Shown here: piece after piece, positions 30,003 through 37,196 of the stretch
How the letters are laid out: each line of letters begins with the position of its first letter
How positions within the stretch are numbered: position 1 is the first letter of the stretch
Source: Arthrobacter sp. MN05-02
GTDB lineage: Bacteria > Actinomycetota > Actinomycetes > Actinomycetales > Micrococcaceae
Direction: 5' to 3'
Assembly: GCA_004001285.1 (NCBI GenBank)
Contig: AP018697.1
Span: 434,001 to 498,000 of the forward strand
DNA length: 64,000 nucleotides
The notes under the pieces: generated by a model
Database searches by the model: none
What the model saw: only the letters and a program-made list of their open reading frames with translations
What the model was told of the DNA's origin: nothing
Made by a program: the position numbers and the translations under genes

Positions 30003-30461
30003 GCCGGACGGGAGCACCGGGGCCGGGTTCAGCCGTTCGCGTCCTCGCGGGACGTTGATCCCGAAGCCCGGGACTGCAGTTCGGTGAAGTTCCCGACGGT
30101 GGCGCGCACCGTGCACTCCGGCGTGATCTGCAGGGCGGTGACGGTGAGCGACGAGCTGTCGACGGCGAGCGCCCCGCCGCCGCCGTCGGAGAACCGCACC
30201 TCGTCCTCGCCAGCGAAGGCCGCCCGAACCCATGCACGACGGCATACACCTGTGGGCGAACGAAAAATGGATCGACTACCAGATGTTGCAAGGCAACAAC
30301 ATCGTCGACGTCGGGGCTCCCAGTCCCGCGCTGAATCCTCGCGGTCCCGGCGCCTTACCATCAGGCAGCTCTTACGACATGGAACAGGCGCGAGTGGCGG
30401 GACACCCCGGATACAGTCGAGATCCACAGCCGGAATGGGATCTGAGTCAGTAGGAGATGGA
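30003..30461 (-). pseudogene. Composition-shifted scar with a gene remnant
   Basis: About 65 codons on the minus strand, ending at 30029, look coding (AFAGEDEVRFSDGGGGALAV, then ITPECTVRATVGNFTELQSR). They have no start: the frame degenerates upstream of about 30235, where GC content falls and a different sequence begins. This fits the C-terminal end of a truncated or interrupted gene. The plus strand holds a 73-codon ORF at 30232-30453 (MHDGIHLWANEKWIDYQM...), without a good ribosome site, which I do not call. No inverted repeats, target duplication or tRNA end marks a mobile element. Confidence 0.4.
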
Positions 30462-30737
30462 GTGTTCATCGAGGGAAACAAGTACCTGCGTCTGACAGCT
30501 GTTCCCGTCCGCAAGGGTCTGTTTGCGAAGGGTGAGTACACGTACGAAGTGCTTGCTCATCCTGGAGCGTCCCGTGTCGTCGATGCGACTCACTTGGCGG
30601 ACGCGGTCGGAGTGGGGCCCCACGGTCCCTGGAATGACTTGCAGGAGTGTCAGCGGACGGCCGATCGTCTTTTCGAGGAGGGCCGAAAGAAGGACTGGGT
30701 AGAGTACGGAACCGCTATCGTCGTGTCCGAGGAGTGA
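30462..30737 (+). CDS. Small hypothetical protein
   Basis: Ninety-one residues from GTG 30462, which follows GGAGATGGA. An in-frame ATG at 30435 would add nine residues but lacks a ribosome site. The sequence is well folded in appearance: KYLRLTAVPVRKGLFAKGEY, then DATHLADAVGVGPHGPWNDL, and ends with a helix and VEYGTAIVVSEE. GC content is lower than in the neighbours, suggesting acquisition by transfer. It has no signal or membrane segment and no recognisable family. It sits alone between the glycopolymer cluster and the DJ-1/PfpI gene. Confidence 0.55.
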   Translation: MFIEGNKYLRLTAVPVRKGLFAKGEYTYEVLAHPGASRVVDATHLADAVGVGPHGPWNDLQECQRTADRLFEEGRKKDWVEYGTAIVVSEE

Positions 30738-31126
30738 GGTCTCCTATCGTGTGACGGTGGCAAACGCCGCGTCGAACCTGTCCACCCGAGCCGGGCTGCC
30801 GCGAAGGTCAACCGCAACTCGACCCGCGGTGGTGCGGGAGGCCTTTTCGATCCCCCTCCACACCCACTCTCGTCAGAGATGTTCCCGATGGGTCGTGCAT
30901 CGAACCCCGGAGGCGGCAGGCAGCTGACCTTCCGGGGCGGCATGGTGGCCTGAAACAGTCGCTATGAGAAGTACCGGCTCGGGAGACGGACAATCAGGCC
31001 GAGGGCACTCGCCTTCCGACCCACTCGTGCCTGGCCCGGCGCCGGGCCCTTCCAGGTGACGCTCGGAGGACCGGCCGAGTGCCGATACCCGGGCGTAGGG
31101 TGGGGAGCTGACGAAAGGAGCACCCC
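30738..31126. other. 389-bp intergenic region with no gene seen
   Basis: No coding pattern, RNA gene or clear terminator is visible. The right end (about 31095-31126) holds TAGGGT and then AAAGGAG as ribosome site for the DJ-1/PfpI gene. The left part shares the composition shift of the upstream scar. Confidence 0.5.
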
Positions 31127-31894
31127 ATGAAGAAGATCCTCATGGTTCTGACCAGCGTTTCCGAGATCGGCGACACGGGGGAGAAGACCGGCTACAACGT
31201 GGCCGAGGCCGCACATCCCTGGAAGGTCTTCAAGGACTCCGGGCACTTCGTCGACTTCGCATCGATCCAGGGCGGGCAACCCCCGCGCGACGAGGTGGAC
31301 ACCTCCGATCCCGTGCAGGTCGCCTTCACGGAGGACGAGACCACGCGCGCCGGCCTCTACAACACGGCCCGCGTCGACGTCGTCGACCCCGCCCAGTACG
31401 ACGCCGTCTACCTCGTGGGCGGGCACGGCACCATGTGGGATTTCCCGGACAGCGAGGGCCTGCAGAAGCTCGTGGCCGGTGTCTACGACGGGGGCGGCCT
31501 GGTCGGCGCGGTCTGCCACGGGCCTGCCGGACTGGTGAACGTGGAACTGGACAACGGGTTCCGCCTTGTCGAGGGCCGCACGGTGGCCGCCTTCACCAAT
31601 GACGAGGAGGTCGCCGCGGGCAAGGACAAGGTCATCCCCTTCTTCCTGGCCGACCGGCTCGAGGAACAGGGCGCGACCCACGTCTTCGCCGACGTCTTCG
31701 AGGAGAAGGTCGTGGTCGACGACCGGCTCGTGACCGGCCAGAACCCTGCGTCGGCAGCGGGTGTCGCCAAGGAGATGGAGAAGCTCTTCGCGGTGGTCAT
31801 CCGCCAGGAGAAAGCCGAGGAACAGCACGAGTCGGAGGCCCTGCGCGCCGAGAAGGATGCGGTCAAGGCTGCCGCGGCCGGCGACGAGGACTGA
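31127..31894 (+). CDS. DJ-1/PfpI superfamily protein (Hsp31/glyoxalase III-like)
   Basis: A 255-residue protein of the type-1 glutamine-amidotransferase fold. The nucleophile elbow GAVCHGPAGLVNVELDNG is near residue 126, with the preceding VYLVGGHGTMWDFPDSEGL segment. The arrangement resembles HchA/Hsp31 and class III glyoxalases, which handle methylglyoxal or protein glycation damage. A charged helical extension of about 35 residues (EKAEEQHESEALRAEKDAVK) follows the core and may form a coiled coil. AAAGGAG precedes the ATG. It is transcribed alone and ends at a bidirectional terminator shared with tRNA-Ser. Confidence 0.9.
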   Translation: MKKILMVLTSVSEIGDTGEKTGYNVAEAAHPWKVFKDSGHFVDFASIQGGQPPRDEVDTSDPVQVAFTEDETTRAGLYNTARVDVVDPAQYDAVYLVGGHGTMWDFPDSEGLQKLVAGVYDGGGLVGAVCHGPAGLVNVELDNGFRLVEGRTVAAFTNDEEVAAGKDKVIPFFLADRLEEQGATHVFADVFEEKVVVDDRLVTGQNPASAAGVAKEMEKLFAVVIRQEKAEEQHESEALRAEKDAVKAAAAGDED

Positions 31895-31961
31895 GCTCGG
31901 ACGGTCTCGCCGGGGCATCCGCGGCGTCCGCTCCGCGGGCCCCTCCCCAAGGGCGAAGCGA

Positions 31962-32001
31962 AAGGCCCCGGTTCCCACTTCTAGAGGGGAACCGGGGCCT
32001 T
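31962..32001. terminator. Bidirectional terminator between the DJ-1/PfpI gene and tRNA-Ser
   Basis: AAGGCCCCGGTTCCC (31962-31976) pairs perfectly with GGGAACCGGGGCCTT (31987-32001) around a 10-base loop. The A and T flanks allow it to stop transcripts from both sides. Confidence 0.9.
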
Positions 32002-32007
32002 CTCGGT

Positions 32008-32097
32008 TGGCGGTGACGGTGGGATTTGAACCCACGTTGGCTTTTACACCAAACAACATTTCGAGTGTTGCACCTTCGGCCGCTCGGACACGTCACC
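32008..32097 (-). tRNA. tRNA-Ser(CGA)
   Basis: A 90-base tRNA. The acceptor stem GGTGACG pairs with CGTCACC, the CCA end is encoded, the anticodon stem-loop is CAACA-CTCGAAA-TGTTG, and the T arm contains GGTTCAAATCC. The long variable arm (GTTTGGTGTAAAAGCCAAC region) is typical of serine. It reads UCG codons. A strong terminator follows six bases downstream. Confidence 0.96.
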
Positions 32098-32168
32098 AAC
32101 GCCGCTACTTTACCGGGTTGAAGGCGTCAGACCCAAACCGGAGAGCAGCGGCTCGCTGGAAGGAGGCG

Positions 32169-32657
32169 CTAGGGCAGCTCGATGACCTCGTTCTTGCCGG
32201 AGTCCGGCTTGCTGCCCGTCACCAGGCCCTTGACCATCTTCACGGCCGAGACGACGCGCGGCGCATCCATTGACCAGTACTCGGCGGTGTCGGCGTCGAC
32301 GTGGATGAGGGCGACGGCGGGATCGTCACGGCCGTTCTCGAACCACGCGGACACCGAGGAACCCCACAGCTCGTCGATCTTGGCCTGGTCCTTGGTGAGG
32401 GTCGCCGTGCCGGCGATGGACACGTAGCCCTTGCCCGTGTTCGCGGTGACGTTGACCTGCGGGTTCGCGCGGATCTCGTCCGCCTTCGGGGACGGATCCT
32501 CGGTGAAGAACCAGAGATCGCCGTCGAAGTCCCTGGCCTGCAGGGCCAGTGGCCTGCTGACGAGCTTGCCGTCCAGACTCACCGTCGTGAGGTTGGCGAT
32601 GTCGGCCTTGCCGAGGATGTCCTGCACTTCCTTCAAACCGTCCTGCTGGTCTGCCAC
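32169..32657 (-). CDS. Pyridoxamine-5'-phosphate-oxidase-fold (general stress) protein
   Basis: A 162-residue split-barrel flavin- or F420-binding protein. The pattern LTTVSLDGKLVSRPLALQAR, then DLWFFTEDPSPKADEIRANP and VNVTANTGKGYVSIAGTATL, matches the general stress protein 26 / PPOX group. These proteins bind a flavin; a redox role is inferred, not shown. The start is GTG at 32657 with AAGGAG (32663-32668) five bases away. A TAGTAA box about 30 bases further may be the -10. The gene is transcribed alone. Confidence 0.87.
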   Translation of the reverse strand: MADQQDGLKEVQDILGKADIANLTTVSLDGKLVSRPLALQARDFDGDLWFFTEDPSPKADEIRANPQVNVTANTGKGYVSIAGTATLTKDQAKIDELWGSSVSAWFENGRDDPAVALIHVDADTAEYWSMDAPRVVSAVKMVKGLVTGSKPDSGKNEVIELP

Positions 32658-32696
32658 GTCTGCTCCTTCGTGAGGTCTGCTGCGTATTTACTAAGC

Positions 32697-33194
32697 CTAC
32701 GCACTATTCGTCCGGGGGGCCCGCTGAGTGACGAAGAACTCCCTCAGCAGCCGCGCGCACTCGTCCTCGCGGACTCCCGGGTACACCTCGGTCCAATGGT
32801 TGAGGCGGCGCTCGCGAAGTACGTCGAACACCGATCCCGAGGCGCCCGCCTTCTCGTCCCACGCCCCGAACACGACGCGCGGGATGCGGGCCAGGACGGA
32901 TGCCCCGGCGCACATCGCGCATGGCTCGAGGGTGACCACCAGCGTGCAGCCCTCGAGCCGCCAGGCGCCGAGCTGCGCAGCGGCTGCGCGGATTGCCTGT
33001 ACTTCGGCGTGTGCCGTCGGGTCGCCGAATTCTTCGCGCTGGTTCCACCCGGTGCCCAGCACGACACCGTCAGGACCGACGACGACGGCGCCGATCGGGA
33101 CGTCCGAGCTCGCATGCGTCCGCAGGGCCGCGTCCAGCGCGAGCCCCATCCACGCCCGATGCTCGGCATCCATGGCTCGGGGGGAGGGGTTCAT
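32697..33194 (-). CDS. tadA: tRNA adenosine(34) deaminase TadA
   Basis: A 165-residue zinc deaminase that converts A34 to inosine in tRNA-Arg(ACG); that tRNA is encoded at 38708-38783. The zinc site is present as HAEVQAIRAAA and LEPCAMCAGASVLARIPRVV. Residues after 140 form the basic C-terminus. The ATG at 33194 has no Shine-Dalgarno sequence. The minus-strand TACCAT (33202-33207) stands seven bases upstream, so the mRNA is likely leaderless. It is divergent from upp with only 23 bp between the two start codons. Confidence 0.95.
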   Translation of the reverse strand: MNPSPRAMDAEHRAWMGLALDAALRTHASSDVPIGAVVVGPDGVVLGTGWNQREEFGDPTAHAEVQAIRAAAAQLGAWRLEGCTLVVTLEPCAMCAGASVLARIPRVVFGAWDEKAGASGSVFDVLRERRLNHWTEVYPGVREDECARLLREFFVTQRAPRTNSA

Positions 33195-33217
33195 GGGCTC
33201 AATGGTACTTTTGACGC
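33195..33217. promoter_or_regulatory. 23-bp shared divergent promoter of tadA and upp
   Basis: The plus-strand box TACTTT (33206-33211) is six bases before the upp ATG. The minus-strand box TACCAT (33202-33207) is seven bases before the tadA ATG. The two boxes overlap by two bases. Neither gene has room for a Shine-Dalgarno sequence. Confidence 0.65.
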
Positions 33218-33853
33218 ATGCGCGTACTGGTAGTCGACCACCCCCTGGTAGCCCACAAACTCACGGTTCTCCGGGACAAGGACACGTCGTCGCCGGTGTT
33301 CCGCCTCCTCACCGAGGAGCTCGTCACCCTGCTGGCCTACGAAGCCACACGCGACGTCCGCGTCGAGACCGTGTCCATCGAGACACCCGTCACGAGGACG
33401 GAGGGAACGGGCCTGGTGAAGCCCACGCCGCTCGTCGTCCCCATCCTGCGTGCCGGTCTCGGAATGCTCGAAGGCATGACGCGCCTCGTGCCGACGGCAG
33501 AGGTCGGCTTCCTCGGGATGGCCCGCAACGAGGAGACCCTCGAGGCCATCACGTACGCCGAGCGACTGCCGGACGATCTCACCGGGCGCCAGGTCTTCGT
33601 CCTCGACCCCATGCTCGCGACCGGAGGCACGCTCCGTGAGGCCATCAAGTTCCTCTTCGCGCGGGGCGCAGCGGACATCACCTGCATCTGCTTGCTCGCC
33701 GCTCCCGAGGGCCTCGCGACCCTCCAGGAGGAGCTGGACGGCCGCAACGTCACCATCGTGCTGGCCTCGATCGACGAGAAGCTCAACGAGAAGTCGTACA
33801 TCGTGCCGGGCCTCGGTGACGCGGGAGACCGCCTCTACGGCGTCGTCGGCTAG
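33218..33853 (+). CDS. upp: Uracil phosphoribosyltransferase
   Basis: A 211-residue salvage enzyme that makes UMP from uracil and [19 protein letters not shown] is the typical N-terminus, the PRPP loop is [13 protein letters not shown] near residues 128-140, and the uracil-binding end is [36 protein letters not shown] is also diagnostic. Its promoter region is compressed into the 23 bp shared with tadA. A hairpin (33865-33896) closes the transcript, so it is probably monocistronic. Confidence 0.97.
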   Translation: MRVLVVDHPLVAHKLTVLRDKDTSSPVFRLLTEELVTLLAYEATRDVRVETVSIETPVTRTEGTGLVKPTPLVVPILRAGLGMLEGMTRLVPTAEVGFLGMARNEETLEAITYAERLPDDLTGRQVFVLDPMLATGGTLREAIKFLFARGAADITCICLLAAPEGLATLQEELDGRNVTIVLASIDEKLNEKSYIVPGLGDAGDRLYGVVG

Positions 33854-33864
33854 ATACACGACCT

Positions 33865-33896
33865 TTCCCTTCCGGCTGGTCCGGTCCGGAAGGGAA
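33865..33896 (+). terminator. Terminator after upp
   Basis: TTCCCTTCCGG (33865-33875) pairs with CCGGAAGGGAA (33886-33896), an 11-bp stem with a 10-base loop, twelve bases after the upp stop. Confidence 0.8.
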
Positions 33897-33963
33897 CGGA
33901 CAACTTCCGTCGGAAGATCGCGGAAGGGTTGCGCCGGCGCGGGCGACGGAGTCGAATAGGGCG

Positions 33964-35301
33964 ATGACCAAGGACATCAGCGCGACCGAGCCCGGTACCG
34001 TGGGCGGCCTGAAGCGGGCGATCGGCACGCCGCTGCTGTTCGCGTTCATCGTCGGCGACACCCTCGGAGCCGGCATCTACACCCTCGTCGGCACCATGGC
34101 CGACGACGTCGGGGGCGTGATCTGGCTCCCGCTGCTCATCGCACTGGTCCTGGCGCTCCTCACCGCGGGGACCTATGCGGAGCTCATCACCAAGTATCCG
34201 CACGCCGGAGGTGCGGCTCGGTACGTCGAGCGCGCTTTCAACATCCCCTACCTCTCGTTCCTCGTCGGGTTCCTCATGATGGCCTCGGGCATCACTACGG
34301 CCGCTGCCCTGGCGAACGCCTTCGCCGGCGACTACCTGACTGCGCTCATCGACGTGCCCGCTGCTCCGACCGCCGTGGTCTTCATCATCCTGCTCACGCT
34401 GATCAACCTGCGCGGCGTCCGGGAGTCCCTCGCCGCGAACCTCATCGCGTCCGTCATCGAGGTGACCGGCCTGGTACTCGTGATCGTTATCGCCGCCGTC
34501 GTCCTCGGTAGCGGGAACGGTGAGCCCGCCCGGCTCCTCGAGTTCGCGCCGGACGTGCCTCCCCTGCAGGGCGCCTTCGCGGCCTCCGTCATCGCCTTCT
34601 TCTCCTTCCTCGGCTTCGAGGCCGCCGCCAACATGGCCGAGGAGGTGCGCAACCCGTCGAGGGCCTACCCCCGAGCCCTCTTCGGCGCCATCGGGACCGC
34701 CGCGGTCGTCTATCTCCTCATCGCACTCGGCGCGGTCATCGTCCTGCCCCCGGCCGAACTCGCGGAGTCCACCGGACCGCTGCTCGCCGTCGTGACGGCC
34801 AGCGGCGTCGGTATCCCGCCCTGGCTGTTCAGTCTCATCGCGCTCGTGGCCATCGCCAACGGTGCGCTGCTGTTCATGGTGATGGCGAGCCGGGTCGGAT
34901 ACGGCCTCGCGGAGGCCGAGCTCCTGCCGCGAGCGTTCGCCCGCGTGTTGCCCGAGCGCCGCACACCGTGGGTGTCGATCGTCGTCGTCGCCGGTCTGAC
35001 CATCGTGCTGTCACTCGTGGGCGATGTCGGGACGCTGGCCGAGACCACCGTGCTGCTGTTGCTCCTGGTGTTCCTGTCGGCCAACGTGAGCGTGCTCGTC
35101 CTCAAGAAGGACAAGGTCGACCACCCGCACTTCTCGGTGCCGCGGGTCGTGCCGATCCTCGCGATGATCGCCAGCATCGCCCTGCTGACCCAGCAGACAG
35201 GCGTCGTCTGGCTCGGTGCCATCGGTTACGCGGTGGTCGGATCGTTGCTGTTCCTCGCCGCCCGTGCCGGTCGCAAGCGCCAGGAACGCGTCTCCTCCTA
35301 G
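33964..35301 (+). CDS. APC-family amino-acid permease
   Basis: A 445-residue integral membrane transporter with about 12 hydrophobic segments. The family start pattern is seen in GTPLLFAFIVGDTLGAGIYT at residues 22-41, then FFSFLGFEAAANMAEEVRNP in the middle (the APC consensus helix 6-7 region), and YGLAEAELLPRAFARVLP. It probably imports or exchanges an amino acid or polyamine; the substrate is not readable. The start ATG has only a weak ribosome site. Transcribed alone, after the upp terminator. Confidence 0.92.
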   Translation: MTKDISATEPGTVGGLKRAIGTPLLFAFIVGDTLGAGIYTLVGTMADDVGGVIWLPLLIALVLALLTAGTYAELITKYPHAGGAARYVERAFNIPYLSFLVGFLMMASGITTAAALANAFAGDYLTALIDVPAAPTAVVFIILLTLINLRGVRESLAANLIASVIEVTGLVLVIVIAAVVLGSGNGEPARLLEFAPDVPPLQGAFAASVIAFFSFLGFEAAANMAEEVRNPSRAYPRALFGAIGTAAVVYLLIALGAVIVLPPAELAESTGPLLAVVTASGVGIPPWLFSLIALVAIANGALLFMVMASRVGYGLAEAELLPRAFARVLPERRTPWVSIVVVAGLTIVLSLVGDVGTLAETTVLLLLLVFLSANVSVLVLKKDKVDHPHFSVPRVVPILAMIASIALLTQQTGVVWLGAIGYAVVGSLLFLAARAGRKRQERVSS

Positions 35302-35792
35302 GCGTTGCGCGGCCCTCGGCCGGAAGATGCCGGCAGGGCCCCTGAGGGTGCCCGGGCCCTCCGCCGTCCGCTTGTTCGGGTTCCGACGTGCGTTCGGACC
35401 GCATTCGCTGTATGGGCGGAAGGCGGCAGGAGGCGCAGAGGACCGGAGGAATCGCCGTGTCGGCGCCATGGCGCGCTCTCGCGCGCATCACCCGTCCCGC
35501 CACACAGAGTGCTCGCATGCTGGACATTGGGGCATTGTTACTTGCGCGTAGGCGATTGTTACATGCAATAATTCGAAACGTGAACACCAACTCACCCGCA
35601 TCTGCAGCGGCAGTCCCCTCCTCGGACGCCATGTCCCGAGTGGACCTCCGCTGTTATCGAATGCACGCGTAACGGTCATACCCAGACCCTCTTCACGCAC
35701 TTCAAGCCCAACGGCGGGCATCCTTCTTCATCCCGACCGGGCACATCCCGCATTCGAGCCGCGATGACGGCACACTTCACGAGGTTGTTTTC
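35302..35792 (+). promoter_or_regulatory. 491-bp upstream region of the winged-helix gene with direct repeats
   Basis: No gene is supported here. Around 35520-35590 the sequence becomes AT-rich. ATTGTTACTTGC (35534-35545) and ATTGTTACATGC (35555-35566) form a direct repeat with an exact 21-bp period. AATAAT (35567-35572) could be a -10 box, which would leave a 5' untranslated leader of over 200 bases. OmpR-class winged-helix proteins commonly bind tandem direct repeats, and the next gene encodes such a protein. Confidence 0.5.
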
Positions 35793-36614
35793 ATGTCAGT
35801 AAATCCGGGCTACGTCCATATCTCCCTCCGCTCCCCGCAGAACCGGCAGGCACGCCAGCAGTTCGCTCCCGCCTTCAGTGCCCACACGCCGCAGGTCGCC
35901 CACCCCCAATCGCGCCTCCAGGCGGTTCCCGGCGGGGACGCCGCCCAGCCGCTGAGCGCTCCGATCCCCGTGGTCGCGCCGAACGGTGTTCCCGGACCGC
36001 AGGTGGTCACGGGTGATACCACGGCGCGGGGTTTCGTGCTCTACGTCGCGCTCGACGAGGCCACCGCAGCGGCCGCGGGCACCACGTTCGCCAAGCTGGC
36101 GCAGGATGTCCGGTCCTACGTGCGGTCCCTGGTACCGACGGCCGAGAGCCACGCGGCGGTGGCCCTGGCTCCGGCAGACGCCCCGGGCTCGGACATCGAC
36201 GTCGTGCGAGCGGCACTCGGTGACCCGACGGTCGCCCGCCGCCCCCGCTCCGATGCCCCAGCGGCACCGTCGCAGGCCCAGCCCGCCCGCCCCACCGGTG
36301 TCCTCATCGACCTGTCGCGCCGCGAGGTGCACCTCGACGGCGAGACGCTGAACCTGACCTTCAAGGAGTTCGAGCTGCTCAACTACCTGGTCGAGAACGC
36401 CACGCGCACCGTGGGCCGTGAGGAACTCCTCAGCGGACTCTGGCGCAATGCCGACGAGGTGCCGAACGAACGCACCATCGACGTCCATATCCGGCGCCTC
36501 CGCTCGAAGCTCGGCCGCCTGGCCAACACGGTCCGCACCGTGCGGGGGCAGGGCTACCGCTTCTACGACCACCCCGAAGTGGTCGTCTGGGCCGCTCCCG
36601 AGTACTCCATCTAG
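35793..36614 (+). CDS. Orphan OmpR/PhoB-type winged-helix DNA-binding protein without a receiver domain
   Basis: A 273-residue protein. The C-terminal domain (about residues 168-265) is a clear OmpR/PhoB winged helix: VHLDGETLNLTFKEFELLNY, then NERTIDVHIRRLRSKLG and VRGQGYRFYDHPE. The N-terminal ~165 residues contain no phosphorylatable receiver. They are Pro/Ala-rich, with a short ordered stretch (GFVLYVALDEATAAAAGTTF). No kinase is nearby, so its signal input is not phosphorylation in the usual way. A 21-bp-period direct repeat lies about 230-260 bp upstream. ACGAGG precedes the ATG. Confidence 0.85.
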   Translation: MSVNPGYVHISLRSPQNRQARQQFAPAFSAHTPQVAHPQSRLQAVPGGDAAQPLSAPIPVVAPNGVPGPQVVTGDTTARGFVLYVALDEATAAAAGTTFAKLAQDVRSYVRSLVPTAESHAAVALAPADAPGSDIDVVRAALGDPTVARRPRSDAPAAPSQAQPARPTGVLIDLSRREVHLDGETLNLTFKEFELLNYLVENATRTVGREELLSGLWRNADEVPNERTIDVHIRRLRSKLGRLANTVRTVRGQGYRFYDHPEVVVWAAPEYSI

Positions 36615-36652
36615 GCCCCTGCGCGGCATGGGGAGGCCATAGACTTCGGATC

Positions 36653-37189
36653 ATGGCCTCCCACCACCTGAAGAAGCTCCTGCTGCTGCGCCACGCGAAG
36701 GCCGAGTTCCAGGAGGGCGTACCCGACCACGAGCGCTCGCTCAGTTCGAGGGGCCACGCGGACGCCCCGCTGGTGGGTCGCTGGCTGCTCGACCACGACG
36801 CGGTCCCCGACTTCATCCTCGTCTCCACCGCCCTGCGTACGCGACAGACGTGCACCTGGGTGTGCAAGGAACTCGGCGACAAGGCGCCCACGCCCAAGCT
36901 GGAGGACGACCTCTACGCCGCTCGGCCGTCGGAGATCCTCACCCTGATCAACCACGTGCCGCCGACCGTCACGAGCCTCCTGGTGATCGCCCACAATCCG
37001 GGCATCCAGGAACTGGCGATGCGCCTCGCTTCGGTCCGGTCGAGCGAGCGCGCCGTCATGGACCTCGCCACCGACTATCCGACGGCGGGCCTCACCGTGA
37101 TGTCGTACGACGGCGAATGGTCCGAACTCGACGGCCGCGACGCCGAGGTCACCGACTTCGTGGTGCGCCGCGCGTCGAGCCTTCGCTGA
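36653..37189 (+). CDS. SixA-like histidine phosphatase
   Basis: A 178-residue histidine-acid phosphatase with the catalytic motif LLLLRHAKAEFQEGVPDHER at residues 7-26 and the second His in LLVIAHNPGIQELAMRLAS. The length matches SixA, which dephosphorylates phospho-His on signalling proteins, but related enzymes act on small molecules. TAGACT (36640-36645) lies seven bases before the ATG with no ribosome site, so leaderless expression is predicted. It ends seven bases from the convergent flavoprotein gene. Confidence 0.88.
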   Translation: MASHHLKKLLLLRHAKAEFQEGVPDHERSLSSRGHADAPLVGRWLLDHDAVPDFILVSTALRTRQTCTWVCKELGDKAPTPKLEDDLYAARPSEILTLINHVPPTVTSLLVIAHNPGIQELAMRLASVRSSERAVMDLATDYPTAGLTVMSYDGEWSELDGRDAEVTDFVVRRASSLR

Positions 37190-37196
37190 CCGCCTG

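Noticed and set aside
30232..30453. 73-codon plus-strand ORF in the scar region
   Set aside because: No ribosome site and uneven composition; it may be chance or a broken gene, so it is mentioned but not called.
30003..31126. Possible mobile element or attachment site
   Set aside because: No transposase, integrase, terminal inverted repeats, target duplication or tRNA-derived end is visible.
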